Assembly (NCBI GenBank): GCA_947625785.1
Contig: CANQPS010000015.1
Location: forward strand, 1-64,000
Origin: an uncultured Clostridia bacterium
GTDB taxonomy: Bacteria > Bacillota > Clostridia > Oscillospirales > Acutalibacteraceae
Reading direction: 5' to 3'
DNA length: 64,000 bases
Positions 9,390 through 17,477 of the stretch are shown here, one piece after another (the first letter of the stretch is position 1; every line of letters starts with the position of its first letter). The position numbers and the translations under genes are program-made. The notes under the pieces are model-generated. The model was not told the origin of the DNA. It did no database searches and was given only the letters and a program-made list of their open reading frames with translations.

Positions 9390-9449
9390 CTGGGAATGTT
9401 TATCATAAATTTACTCGTACTCAGAAATTAATAGATATATTTAGAATAG

Positions 9450-10082
9450 TTATTTTTCCTCTACGGAGGCTTGGAGTTCAAATCTTTTACATATTTGTCT
9501 TAAATCTTTTGTAAACTTGTTCATTCGCATAATACTTTCGGCATATGCTTCAAATTCATTTTTTGTATTACTTTTTGCGATAGTATTGCAGGCTTCTTGT
9601 ATTCGTGTAACATATTTTACACAAACTTCATTCATATGCGTTGATAATCTGCCCACCATAAAGTCGAGTTCAAGTACCATATATGGTATAAAATCTTCTC
9701 TTACACTCTCGTCATTGAAAAATATTTCTGCTTTTTCGACAAACTGAAATTTATCATCTCGTGTTAATTCTTTTTTTCTGTACATCATATAAACAGGTGA
9801 TTTTTTATCTGCAAGTTCCTTTATAAGATACTTAGAAAGATAATAGTTAAAATACTTATCTACATATAGATTTTTGGTTGATAATGAGGTATCGTAATGC
9901 AAAAAGCCGAATTTATCGCTGCAGTTTAAAAGGAGTTTTTTATATCTTCTTAACAAAGTTTTTTCTGTTGGTATGTCGAAGCCGGGATTTGAGCGTTCTA
10001 AACATCTTAATTGCTCATAAATTAAAGAAGTTATTGTAAATATATTACCCAACGGATATGATAAAAATTCTTGTCGTGTCAT
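9450..10082 (-). CDS. Orphan helical protein of unknown function
   Basis: ATG 10082 is the best start because GAGGAG lies about 10 bases upstream; the longer open frame runs into the tandem repeats and is not coding there. The 210-residue product is soluble, mostly helical, and rich in Arg, Lys and Tyr. It opens MTRQEFLSYPLGNIF and has no enzyme motif. The spacing of KYFNYYLSKYLIKEL and the late helices suggests an all-alpha bundle. It stands alone between two terminator regions. I do not recognise the family. Confidence 0.7.
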   Translation of the reverse strand: MTRQEFLSYPLGNIFTITSLIYEQLRCLERSNPGFDIPTEKTLLRRYKKLLLNCSDKFGFLHYDTSLSTKNLYVDKYFNYYLSKYLIKELADKKSPVYMMYRKKELTRDDKFQFVEKAEIFFNDESVREDFIPYMVLELDFMVGRLSTHMNEVCVKYVTRIQEACNTIAKSNTKNEFEAYAESIMRMNKFTKDLRQICKRFELQASVEEK

Positions 10083-10240
10083 ACATAAGGCTCTCCTCGT
10101 GGCAAACTTCATATATATATTATAACTAATATATGGGGTAATAGTAAAGACCAAAATGAAATTCATTTTGTCCAAAATGGTAAAAATGACAATAAATGGT
10201 AAAAAACCAGAAATTTTTTTGAAATTTTTCCGAGAATATG

Positions 10241-10806
10241 GTGTTCCGCCTTTGGGGCTTTGCCCCACACCCCACGAAGGCTCTGCCCTCGACCCGTTAA
10301 GAGAACTTTTTGAAAAAAGTTCTCTTAAAACTTTCAAAAACTTTTAATTTTTCAAATGTAAAAGTTTTCGGTCAAGCCTTTTTCAAAAGGCTTGCGGGTT
10401 CAAGGGCGAAGCCCTTGCAGTGTTCCGCCTTTGGCGGAACCTCTTTGGGGCTTTGCCCCACACCCCACGAAGGCTCTGCCCTCGACCCGTTAAGAGAACT
10501 TTTTGAAAAAAGTTCTCTTAAAACTCTCAAAAACTTTTAACCTTTTAAATGCAAAAGTTTTCGGTCAAGCCTTTTTCAAAAGGCTTGCGGGTTCAAGGGC
10601 GGAGCCCTTGCAGTGTTCCGCCTTTGGCGGAACCTCTTTGGGGCTTTGCCCCACACCCCACGAGGGCTATGCCCTCGACCCGTTAAGAGAACTTTTTGAA
10701 AAAAGTTCTCTTAAAACTCTCAAAAACTTTTAACTTTTCAAATGTAAAAGTTTTCGGTCAAGCCTTTTTCAAAAGGCTTGCGGGTTCAAGGGCGGAGCCC
10801 TTGCAG
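10241..10806. repeat. Three tandem copies of a 193-bp palindrome-rich repeat
   Basis: The marker GGGGCTTTGCCCC begins at 10254, 10447 and 10640, exactly 193 bp apart. Each unit strings together several hairpins: GTTCCGCC-TTT-GGCGGAAC, GGGGCTTTGCCCC, AAGAGAACTTTTTGAAA with AAGTTCTCTT, AAGCCTTTTTCAAAAGGCTT, and AAGGGCGAAGCCCTT. The first copy is preceded by a partial hairpin and the third lacks the last 26 bases. Copies differ at only a few positions (for example GAAGGCTCTG against GAGGGCTATG). Short open frames inside are a by-product of the repetition. This is a non-coding dispersed repeat family. Confidence 0.92.
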
Positions 10807-10829
10807 TCCTTCAAAAAAGTAAAATAATG

Positions 10830-10870
10830 AAAAATCTCTTAAATATAATTTATATATTTAAGAGATTTTT
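10830..10870 (-). terminator. Terminator downstream of tRNA-Arg
   Basis: An 18-bp stem, AAAAATCTCTTAAATATA (10830-10847) with its complement (10853-10870), read leftward after the tRNA and ending in a T tract. Confidence 0.75.
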
Positions 10871-10891
10871 GAATTTAAATTAAAATATAAA

Positions 10892-10965
10892 TCTGCTCGG
10901 TGGGACTCGAACCCACTATCTCCAAAGTCGGAGTTTGGTGCATTATCCAAATATGCTACGAACAG
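10892..10965 (-). tRNA. tRNA-Arg (anticodon CCG)
   Basis: A 74-base cloverleaf on the reverse strand. The acceptor is CTGTTCG with CGAGCAG (one G-U pair) and the D stem is GCAT/ATGC. The anticodon stem CCAAA/TTTGG encloses loop CTCCGAC (anticodon CCG, reading CGG). The T arm is GTGGG-TTCGAGT-CCCAC and the discriminator is A. CCA is not encoded. It lies 33 bp downstream of the phosphatase gene, with a small hairpin between them. Confidence 0.93.
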
Positions 10966-10998
10966 TTATATTAACAACTTTTGTTAATATTATAAAAA

Positions 10999-11637
10999 TT
11001 AGTCTTTATCATCATCAAGTTTTTTTTCATAAGGTATTTTTTCATAAACCTCTGCGACTTTATCCCTTGACCATAGCATAGGGGTTATTCTCATACTATA
11101 ACCAAATCCTGAGTCCATTCGCCATTGATATGAAGGAGCTTGCGGTAATCCGTATATTGCGAGTAATGTCATAATTACACCACCGTGTGTCATTATACCT
11201 ATTCTTGTAATACCGGATTTTATAATATCATTAACAAGGCGTTCAAAGGTTTTGCATACTCTCCTTGCAAAATCAGAACCACTTTCGCCGTTCGGAGGAG
11301 AATATTTATCAGAGTTAGACAGCCACATAGTAAAATCGGGATTCATAGCGAGGTCGGACGCTGTTTTGCCCTCCCAATCTCCGAAGTCGCACTCGGAAAA
11401 TCCGTCTAATATTATAGGTGACATATCAGGATAAATTATATTACAGGTCTGAATACATCTTGATAGGGGGCTGCTATATAGAGCCTCTATATATGGATAA
11501 TCAAATTTAGAAATATTATTCTTAATTTGCTGTATTCCTTTTAAGGATAAAGGGACATCAGTCCTTCCTATATATGAGCCTGATGAAGTTTCAGAGGTCA
11601 TACCGTGTCTGATTAAATATATTTGATAAGATTTCAT
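10999..11637 (-). CDS. Histidine phosphatase family protein (phosphoglycerate mutase-like)
   Basis: The 212-residue enzyme opens with the phosphohistidine motif LIRHGMTSE (His about residue 10). It has YSSPLSRCIQT for the second arginine, FGDWEGK for the conserved Glu, and IMTHGGVI for the second catalytic His. This is the small branch-2 type found in CobC-like and general phosphatases. No cobalamin genes are nearby, so the substrate is unknown. The start at 11637 follows AAGGAG. It is transcribed toward tRNA-Arg. Confidence 0.85.
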   Translation of the reverse strand: MKSYQIYLIRHGMTSETSSGSYIGRTDVPLSLKGIQQIKNNISKFDYPYIEALYSSPLSRCIQTCNIIYPDMSPIILDGFSECDFGDWEGKTASDLAMNPDFTMWLSNSDKYSPPNGESGSDFARRVCKTFERLVNDIIKSGITRIGIMTHGGVIMTLLAIYGLPQAPSYQWRMDSGFGYSMRITPMLWSRDKVAEVYEKIPYEKKLDDDKD

Positions 11638-11679
11638 AATAAAAACTCCTTATAATTTCTGAAATAAATTAAAAATCGC

Positions 11680-11708
11680 TTTACAAACTGTTGTAAATGG
11701 TTTATAAT
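11680..11708 (+). promoter_or_regulatory. Promoter with overlapping operator-like inverted repeat
   Basis: TTTACA (11680-11685), a 17-base spacer and TATAAT (11703-11708) form a good sigma-A promoter for the XRE gene. A perfect inverted repeat TTTACAA-ACTG-TTGTAAA (11680-11697) covers the -35 box. This suggests autorepression by the regulator encoded 57 bases further on. Confidence 0.65.
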
Positions 11709-11764
11709 TTACATATTGTTTAATAACAGCCTTGTATGTTATGGAAAAAGGGAGAGAGAATTTC

Positions 11765-12454
11765 GTGAAAAATGATTTTGCCAGAATAATAACATTATTA
11801 AGAAAAGAAAGAGGACTTAGCCAAAAGCAAGTAGCTCTTGATTTGAATATTTCACAAGCATTGTTATCTCATTATGAAAAGGGTATCAGAGAATGTGGAC
11901 TTGATTTTCTTTTAAGTATAGCAGATTATTATGATGTATCTTGTGATTATCTTCTTGGAAAAACATCAGAAAGAACAGAAACTATATTAAATATGCTTAA
12001 AGAAGATAATAATATAAATGATGATAGTAATACATCGTGTGAAACATATATAGAGAACAAAATAAATAAAGCAATTATTATTAATTCGATAAATATTATA
12101 TATGGTCTTTTGGAAACAGACAGTAATAAAGAGCTAAATGATGAAATATCAAATTACATAATGGTTCTGTTTTATAATTTATTCAGAAGACTATATTCAG
12201 GTAATCTCAAAAATTTACAGGGATTATTTTCGGTAGATAAAAATTTATACAAAACATTAGTGAGTGCATCGGAATGTCTTTCTAACGGAAAAATTGATAT
12301 TTTAGTTAAGAAGATAGCAACAACAAATGACAGTAATTTTCATATAACGAGGGAACGCATAATGTCAGAATATCCTAATATAGCCTCGTCACTTTATACA
12401 CTTATTCAAATGGCAGAAAGCAGAATAGAAAAAATAAATAATATAAAAAATTAA
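11765..12454 (+). CDS. XRE-family transcriptional regulator
   Basis: The start is GTG 11765, eight bases after AGGGAGAGAG, giving 229 residues. Residues 5-60 are a helix-turn-helix of the HTH_3 type (LRKERGLSQKQVALDLNI, then LLSHYEKGIRE), and the Cys-Asp-Tyr-Leu-Leu-Gly end (DVSCDYLLGKTSER) is typical of Clostridia regulators. The remaining 160 residues are helical with no known ligand domain. A palindrome over its own promoter suggests autoregulation. It stands alone and is followed by a terminator. Confidence 0.88.
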   Translation: MKNDFARIITLLRKERGLSQKQVALDLNISQALLSHYEKGIRECGLDFLLSIADYYDVSCDYLLGKTSERTETILNMLKEDNNINDDSNTSCETYIENKINKAIIINSINIIYGLLETDSNKELNDEISNYIMVLFYNLFRRLYSGNLKNLQGLFSVDKNLYKTLVSASECLSNGKIDILVKKIATTNDSNFHITRERIMSEYPNIASSLYTLIQMAESRIEKINNIKN

Positions 12455-12475
12455 ATTATATTTTAATTAATTCTT

Positions 12476-12519
12476 ATGTATTGAACGGCGGAAAATATTC
12501 ACTGTTCAATACATTTTTA
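12476..12519 (+). terminator. Terminator of the XRE gene
   Basis: ATGTATTGAAC (12476-12486) pairs with GTTCAATACAT (12504-12514), followed by TTTTT. Confidence 0.85.
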
Positions 12520-12589
12520 ATTATGTTAATTAAGTGTCCCATTTAATATATTATCAAAACTTTGTAATATATACAAGATATATTCAAAA

Positions 12590-13315
12590 TTATTTATTTT
12601 CAAATCTGTTATTAAGTTCTCTGAGGGTTATTTCATAAGCCAAATATTCATATTTAAGATAATCCGTACATACTTCAAAATTGTTTGTATTTTCTGATAA
12701 CCTTTTTGCGATAAATTCAAGGAAATATGGATTTTTTATCAATATAGGGCCTGTCAGATGAGTAGCAAATAAATTTGCAAGATGTAAGCCTTCTTTATTG
12801 TCATTATTATTGTTTCCGATACCCATTTTTACATCAAACAAAGGCAGTTCTATACCATTAATTTCGCTGCATTTATTAATAAATCCGACAAGGGGATTTT
12901 CTTGTATTTCGGTAGTAAAAATAGCATCACTTGTATAACGCTTTTTATTTTGTTCAATAGTTACAAAATCAAAAACTCCCAACCCCATATACATTTTATT
13001 ATTACAATCAGTTATTGCCTTACCGAGCATCTCGAAAGAATTACCTGTCATAAGAATTAATTTATTGCTGCTGATATAATTTTTAATTTCTTCGGAATAT
13101 TTATAAAAATCATTTAATGCTATTTTTTGATTTCTTTCTGTACCGGAACCAATATATATAAAATCATAGGCACTGAAATCAATATTATCATTTATAGTTA
13201 ATTTGTCAAGTTCGTATTCCTGATTACTTTTTTCTAATATACGGGTAATAGCGGATATATTACCATATTCTCCGTATAAGTTCATTAAGTCATAATATAA
13301 ATGTAAAATCTTCAT
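12590..13315 (-). CDS. gatD: GatD-like amidotransferase subunit lacking the glutaminase residues
   Basis: The 241-residue protein has the type 1 glutamine amidotransferase (CobB/CobQ-like) layout and sits 4 bp after murT, as gatD does in the lipid II isoglutaminyl synthase operon. The nucleophile loop, where GatD has CGGYQLLG, reads GNSFEMLG here, so Cys is replaced by Gly. The motif that normally carries the catalytic His (TYLHGP) reads THLTGP, so that His is gone or shifted. Fold motifs such as YIGSGTERNQ and GPILIKNP are kept. Either MurT uses free ammonia here, or this subunit has a structural or different role. Family membership is firm by context; activity is doubtful. Confidence 0.75.
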   Translation of the reverse strand: MKILHLYYDLMNLYGEYGNISAITRILEKSNQEYELDKLTINDNIDFSAYDFIYIGSGTERNQKIALNDFYKYSEEIKNYISSNKLILMTGNSFEMLGKAITDCNNKMYMGLGVFDFVTIEQNKKRYTSDAIFTTEIQENPLVGFINKCSEINGIELPLFDVKMGIGNNNNDNKEGLHLANLFATHLTGPILIKNPYFLEFIAKRLSENTNNFEVCTDYLKYEYLAYEITLRELNNRFENK

Positions 13316-13319
13316 AATT

Positions 13320-14645
13320 TTAATTCACCTTTACCTTGCTGAGAAACTTTTCCTTATCTGAGAAACAAGTTATAACATAGATTTTTTCTTTTCTGTCATT
13401 ATTCAGCATATCAACGGCTTTTTCAATATCCTGTATAATTTCTATTTTACTATTGTCTATATCGGTATAAGAAAATCTAACGGCTAAATCATTACAATAA
13501 GTTCCGACAAGCATAATTTTCTTTATACTTTGATTATTGAGTTTATGAAAGTCAATATCCCATAGCCAAGATACATCACTTGTAAAATATTTTCTGCTTA
13601 CGGCATCAACTATAATAACAACATCGCAGCCGTCTTTATCATCTGAGGCAAGTTTTATAGATTGATTGTAAGAAATGCTATTTTCGTGTTTTGAAGTAAG
13701 TAGAGTACCTTGCCTTTTGCCAAGCGTAAATGTAACAACCCTGCCATTTTTTAGGATATAATTATTTATGCTGTCCGCAATATCATTTTCATTTATACCA
13801 ACAATTGACGCAACGGTGAATGACGATAATATATTGTAGATATTATATAATGACTTTAAAGCAATAGAAATATTATATTTTTCATTTATAACGATTTCAC
13901 CTTTTTGGAGGTCAGCGGAATTTATTGTAAATGCGGTATTGTTTCTTTTGTGACCGCAATTTTTACATTCATAGTGTCCTATATGATTATAGTGGTATGT
14001 TGAATAGGTCATAGGTGATTTACAATTTGGACAATATACGCCGTCATTATAAACCCCATCAAATTCTTCCGTATCGGTTGAGAGTTTATCAGCACCAAAC
14101 CATATAACATTATCCTTCCCGTATCCGAAAGTTGATACAAGAGGGTCATCTGCATTAAGGATTAATTGTGTTTCATCGTGAATACTTTCCTTAATAGCAT
14201 CATAAACCCATTCTGAGTGACCGTTTCTCGTAAGCTGGTCACGATACAAATTTGTTATAACGAAATGTGTAGGTATTATATATTTGAATGTATATTTTGC
14301 AAAGCGTTCATCACTCTCTATAAGTAATATATCGTATTTAACTTTACCGGTTAATGTACAGCTATTTAGAATAAGTGTTGTAACACCTTCAATTTGATTA
14401 GAACCTTCTTTATTCCAAGCAACTTTTTTCCCGTTTTTTTGCAATATATGGGCTATCATTTCAACGGTTGAAGTTTTTCCGTTACTGCCTGTTACAGCTA
14501 TTATGTATTTTGGCAACTGAATTTTTTTTAATATATCGGGGCAAAATTTCAAAGCAATTTTACCCGGCATACTGCTGCCCTTGCCTATTAATTTTCCAAA
14601 AAATCGCAGTGCTTTGCACAATAATATAGTAAAAAATTTTTTCAT
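13320..14645 (-). CDS. murT: MurT-type Mur ligase (lipid II isoglutaminyl synthase, ligase subunit)
   Basis: The 441-residue protein has the Mur ligase ATP loop TGSNGKTSTVEM (about 53-64). It has a central zinc ribbon formed by CPNC and CKNC near residues 205-230, the insertion that distinguishes MurT from other Mur ligases. The C-terminal DUF1727 part is present. MurT with GatD amidates D-Glu of the peptidoglycan stem. ATG 14645 is preferred because GGAAGTG precedes it; TTG 14672 has no ribosome site. The gatD-like gene follows after 4 bp. Confidence 0.88.
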   Translation of the reverse strand: MKKFFTILLCKALRFFGKLIGKGSSMPGKIALKFCPDILKKIQLPKYIIAVTGSNGKTSTVEMIAHILQKNGKKVAWNKEGSNQIEGVTTLILNSCTLTGKVKYDILLIESDERFAKYTFKYIIPTHFVITNLYRDQLTRNGHSEWVYDAIKESIHDETQLILNADDPLVSTFGYGKDNVIWFGADKLSTDTEEFDGVYNDGVYCPNCKSPMTYSTYHYNHIGHYECKNCGHKRNNTAFTINSADLQKGEIVINEKYNISIALKSLYNIYNILSSFTVASIVGINENDIADSINNYILKNGRVVTFTLGKRQGTLLTSKHENSISYNQSIKLASDDKDGCDVVIIVDAVSRKYFTSDVSWLWDIDFHKLNNQSIKKIMLVGTYCNDLAVRFSYTDIDNSKIEIIQDIEKAVDMLNNDRKEKIYVITCFSDKEKFLSKVKVN

Positions 14646-14858
14646 ATTGACACTTCCAGTTTCTGTAATCAAAGTCGTCTATATTATACCACAAATCTTA
14701 CAATATGAATATAATATTTTTATTTTTATATAAGAAAGTTGTATTAACATAATTATTATTTTGATTTAAGTAGTTTTTGTGATAAAATCAAAAGTTCTTC
14801 TTTATGTATTTTGTTGTTATATACTTTTGTATGCAAATCGTTATTATTCCAATATAAT

Positions 14859-14895
14859 AAAAATTACTGTACTTATTTTAAGTACAGTAATTTTT
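14859..14895 (-). terminator. Terminator of the citrate synthase/membrane-protein operon
   Basis: A 17-bp perfect stem, AAAAATTACTGTACTTA with TAAGTACAGTAATTTTT, has a 3-base loop. It starts 6 bp past the stop at 14901 and is followed leftward by T-rich sequence. Confidence 0.85.
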
Positions 14896-14900
14896 GTTAT

Positions 14901-15893
14901 TTATTCATCACTTTTTGATTCAGGATTATTGTTATTTTGCGGGTCATTTTTCTTATTTTCCTTAATGTCTTTGCTCATTTGTCTTATAAAATTGGTATAT
15001 TCATCACCGGTAGTGTCTATATCATCTTTCAATGTTTCTTTAACGAAAACGGGTTTAACTCTTATAGATGTTTCTATTAAAATAATAAGTATATAAATTG
15101 CGATTATTATATCAATAAACGAACCGAATATATATAAGAGTTTATTAATACCACCAACTGCGACTGTATTATTAACCAACATTAAAGTTTCTTTGCCTAC
15201 AACATTCGTAAATATATTTGAAATATTTTCAATTCCATATATAGTAATGGAAAGTATCGCCGGCATCCCATAAACAAAAAGTTTTTTTGGTGCTGATTTC
15301 GGAGGTATATCCGCAAATATAGTACCTTGATAAAAGAAAAATACTGTTATAAATATCAATGCAATTAAATCGAACATATTAATAGTTGACACAGCCATTG
15401 ATGTGTAGTTCATAAATATAACGATAAGTCTTATACAACTCCAAGCAGGCAGGAATACCGCAAGCACCGGTAATTTTTTGATTATATTGTTACCTGTTAT
15501 TGACGAGATAGCCTCCAAAGTCATTACTATACCGGCAATAAACGAAAAAGTAATATAAACAACATTTTTGGTGCTGTCAACTTTATTTGAGAACGAGATT
15601 AGTGGTTCTGTACAACTGCAAAAAATACTAAATGCTACCAATAATCCCACTATTCCAAGCGGAATATTTTTTGAAGGGGAAAATTCATAAGGTGTACGCT
15701 TATCTGATACAGCGACTATTGCCATTACTACGAAAAATAAAACAACTATAAGCAGCATAATATTTGATACTATATCAGTGCTTATAAAGAAACCGTCATT
15801 AAAGATATTAAATAAATCCAGTTGAAAAACTCTCAACGCAGCACCTGCAAGTAAAACCAATGTAAATGGTATCCAAGAATATTTAACTTTCAA
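14901..15893 (-). CDS. Polytopic membrane protein of unknown function
   Basis: TTG 15893 is the likely start: AAGAGG sits 11 bases upstream, immediately after the citrate synthase stop, giving 330 residues. There are eight to nine predicted membrane segments and an acidic, Asn-rich cytoplasmic tail (EYTNFIRQMSKDIKENKK onward). No transporter motif is recognisable. It is co-transcribed with citrate synthase across 13 bp and ends at a strong terminator. A role in carboxylate movement or a sporulation membrane role would both be guesses. Confidence 0.7.
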   Translation of the reverse strand: MKVKYSWIPFTLVLLAGAALRVFQLDLFNIFNDGFFISTDIVSNIMLLIVVLFFVVMAIVAVSDKRTPYEFSPSKNIPLGIVGLLVAFSIFCSCTEPLISFSNKVDSTKNVVYITFSFIAGIVMTLEAISSITGNNIIKKLPVLAVFLPAWSCIRLIVIFMNYTSMAVSTINMFDLIALIFITVFFFYQGTIFADIPPKSAPKKLFVYGMPAILSITIYGIENISNIFTNVVGKETLMLVNNTVAVGGINKLLYIFGSFIDIIIAIYILIILIETSIRVKPVFVKETLKDDIDTTGDEYTNFIRQMSKDIKENKKNDPQNNNNPESKSDE

Positions 15894-15906
15894 AAAAACG
15901 CACCTC

Positions 15907-17271
15907 TTACTTTCTGTCGGATAAATTCTGATAATTTGACAGATGTGCAATAGAACGATAAGCAGGACGAATAATTCTGCCATTCGTGAGAATCTCTTCT
16001 ATACGGTGTGCACACCAGCCGGATATACGAGCTACTGCAAACAATGGTGTAAACAGTTCTTCGGGTATATCAAGCATACTATACACGAAACCGGAGTAAA
16101 AGTCAACATTAGCGGAAATAGTTTTTTTGCTTCCTTTAACCTCATAGAAAGCTTGTGGAGCAAGTCTTTCGACTAATTGATATAAATTGAATTCGGAATT
16201 CATATTCTTAGTAATAGCAAGATTTTTTGCATTTTCCTTTAATATAACGGCTCTTGGGTCTGACAATGTATAAATTGCGTGGCCTAAGCCGTATATAAGA
16301 CCGCTTTTGTCGCAAATTTCTTTGTTTATAATTTTCTTTAAGCAGTTAAGAATTTCGTCCTCATCATTCCAGTCCTTAACATATTCTTTAATAACCTTCA
16401 TCATTTCAACAACTTGTCTGTTAGCGCCGCCGTGACGAGGTCCTTTTAAAGAGCCGATAGCAGCAGCAATAGCCGAATATGTATCCGTACCGGACGATGA
16501 CAATACTCTTGCTGCGAATGTTGAATTATTACCGCCGCCGTGTTCAGCGTGAAGCATCAGGCATAAGTCAAGCAGTTTAGCCTCTTCATCAGTAAATTTA
16601 CAATCCGGACGCAAAGAATGTAAAATAGATTCCGAGATACTATATGAAGGATTAACAGGGTGAAAGAACATACTCTGCTTATCGAAATGTCTTCTTTTAA
16701 CCTGATAAGCATAGGTCATAATTGTAGGAAGTCTTGAAATAAGTTCAATAGACTGACGCATAATATTTTCGAGTGAATTATCATCTGGGTTATCATCATA
16801 GGAATAGAGTGCAAGTACAGAACGAGCCAATTTATTCATTATATCCTTAGAAGGGGCTTTTATAATCATATCCTCGGCAAAGTATTGAGGCAAATCCCTT
16901 GATTCTGCAATCATTTCTTTTAAAGAATTGAGTTCGTCAATATTAGGCAGTTTACCGGAAAGTAAAAGCCATATAATTTCTTCAAAACCAAATCTTTTTT
17001 CAGCGATACAACCATTTATAATATCTTTAATATCTATTCCACGGTAGGTAAGTTTTCCCTCATCAGGAATTAACTCGCCGTCTGCAACTATATATCCGTG
17101 AACATTGCAAATAAGTGTAAGACCTGCCATTACTCCTGTGCCATCGGGATTTCTAAGACCTCTTTTTACCCCATATTTTTCAAAGGCTGAAGGGTCAATC
17201 TTACTATTTTTCCTATAATTTTCACAAATTGCGGATAGGTCACTGTTTGACATAAACATTTCAGTAGTCAC
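15907..17271 (-). CDS. Citrate synthase (first of two)
   Basis: The 454-residue enzyme belongs to the citrate/2-methylcitrate synthase family. It condenses acetyl-CoA and oxaloacetate. Hallmarks are LMLHAEHGGGNNSTF (first active-site His region), KGPRHGGAN, GLGHAIYTLSDPRA (second His) and VDFYSGFVYSML (catalytic Asp). GTG 17271 is chosen because AGGAGG lies nine bases upstream; the longer frame reads through that site. The roughly 25-residue N-terminal extension before KYGVKRGLRN is shared with the second citrate synthase at 47.2 kb. No aconitase or isocitrate dehydrogenase is adjacent. In such anaerobes the enzyme usually feeds glutamate synthesis. Confidence 0.92.
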   Translation of the reverse strand: MTTEMFMSNSDLSAICENYRKNSKIDPSAFEKYGVKRGLRNPDGTGVMAGLTLICNVHGYIVADGELIPDEGKLTYRGIDIKDIINGCIAEKRFGFEEIIWLLLSGKLPNIDELNSLKEMIAESRDLPQYFAEDMIIKAPSKDIMNKLARSVLALYSYDDNPDDNSLENIMRQSIELISRLPTIMTYAYQVKRRHFDKQSMFFHPVNPSYSISESILHSLRPDCKFTDEEAKLLDLCLMLHAEHGGGNNSTFAARVLSSSGTDTYSAIAAAIGSLKGPRHGGANRQVVEMMKVIKEYVKDWNDEDEILNCLKKIINKEICDKSGLIYGLGHAIYTLSDPRAVILKENAKNLAITKNMNSEFNLYQLVERLAPQAFYEVKGSKKTISANVDFYSGFVYSMLDIPEELFTPLFAVARISGWCAHRIEEILTNGRIIRPAYRSIAHLSNYQNLSDRK

Positions 17272-17477
17272 TATAACGCACCTCCTATTAAGGTTAAAAA
17301 GTAAATTATTAAAATTTTGCATAGTTTAATTGAATGACTTGCAAAATTTAAAAATTGTATTTGTTAATTAATATATGTCAACCAATTTAAAAGATAGCTT
17401 ATACCGTAATATTTTAGAACAAATTATATTATATGTCAAGTGATAATATTAAAAAAAATCAGAAAGGGGCTTGATTT

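Noticed and set aside
10310-10733. Similar 76-residue open frames repeated inside the tandem array
   Set aside because: They arise from the 193-bp repeat being read through; they share the palindromic DNA, have no separate ribosome site and would not be kept as proteins.
10241-10806. CRISPR-like array
   Set aside because: The units are 193 bp and continuous, with no alternating short repeats and unique spacers and no cas genes.
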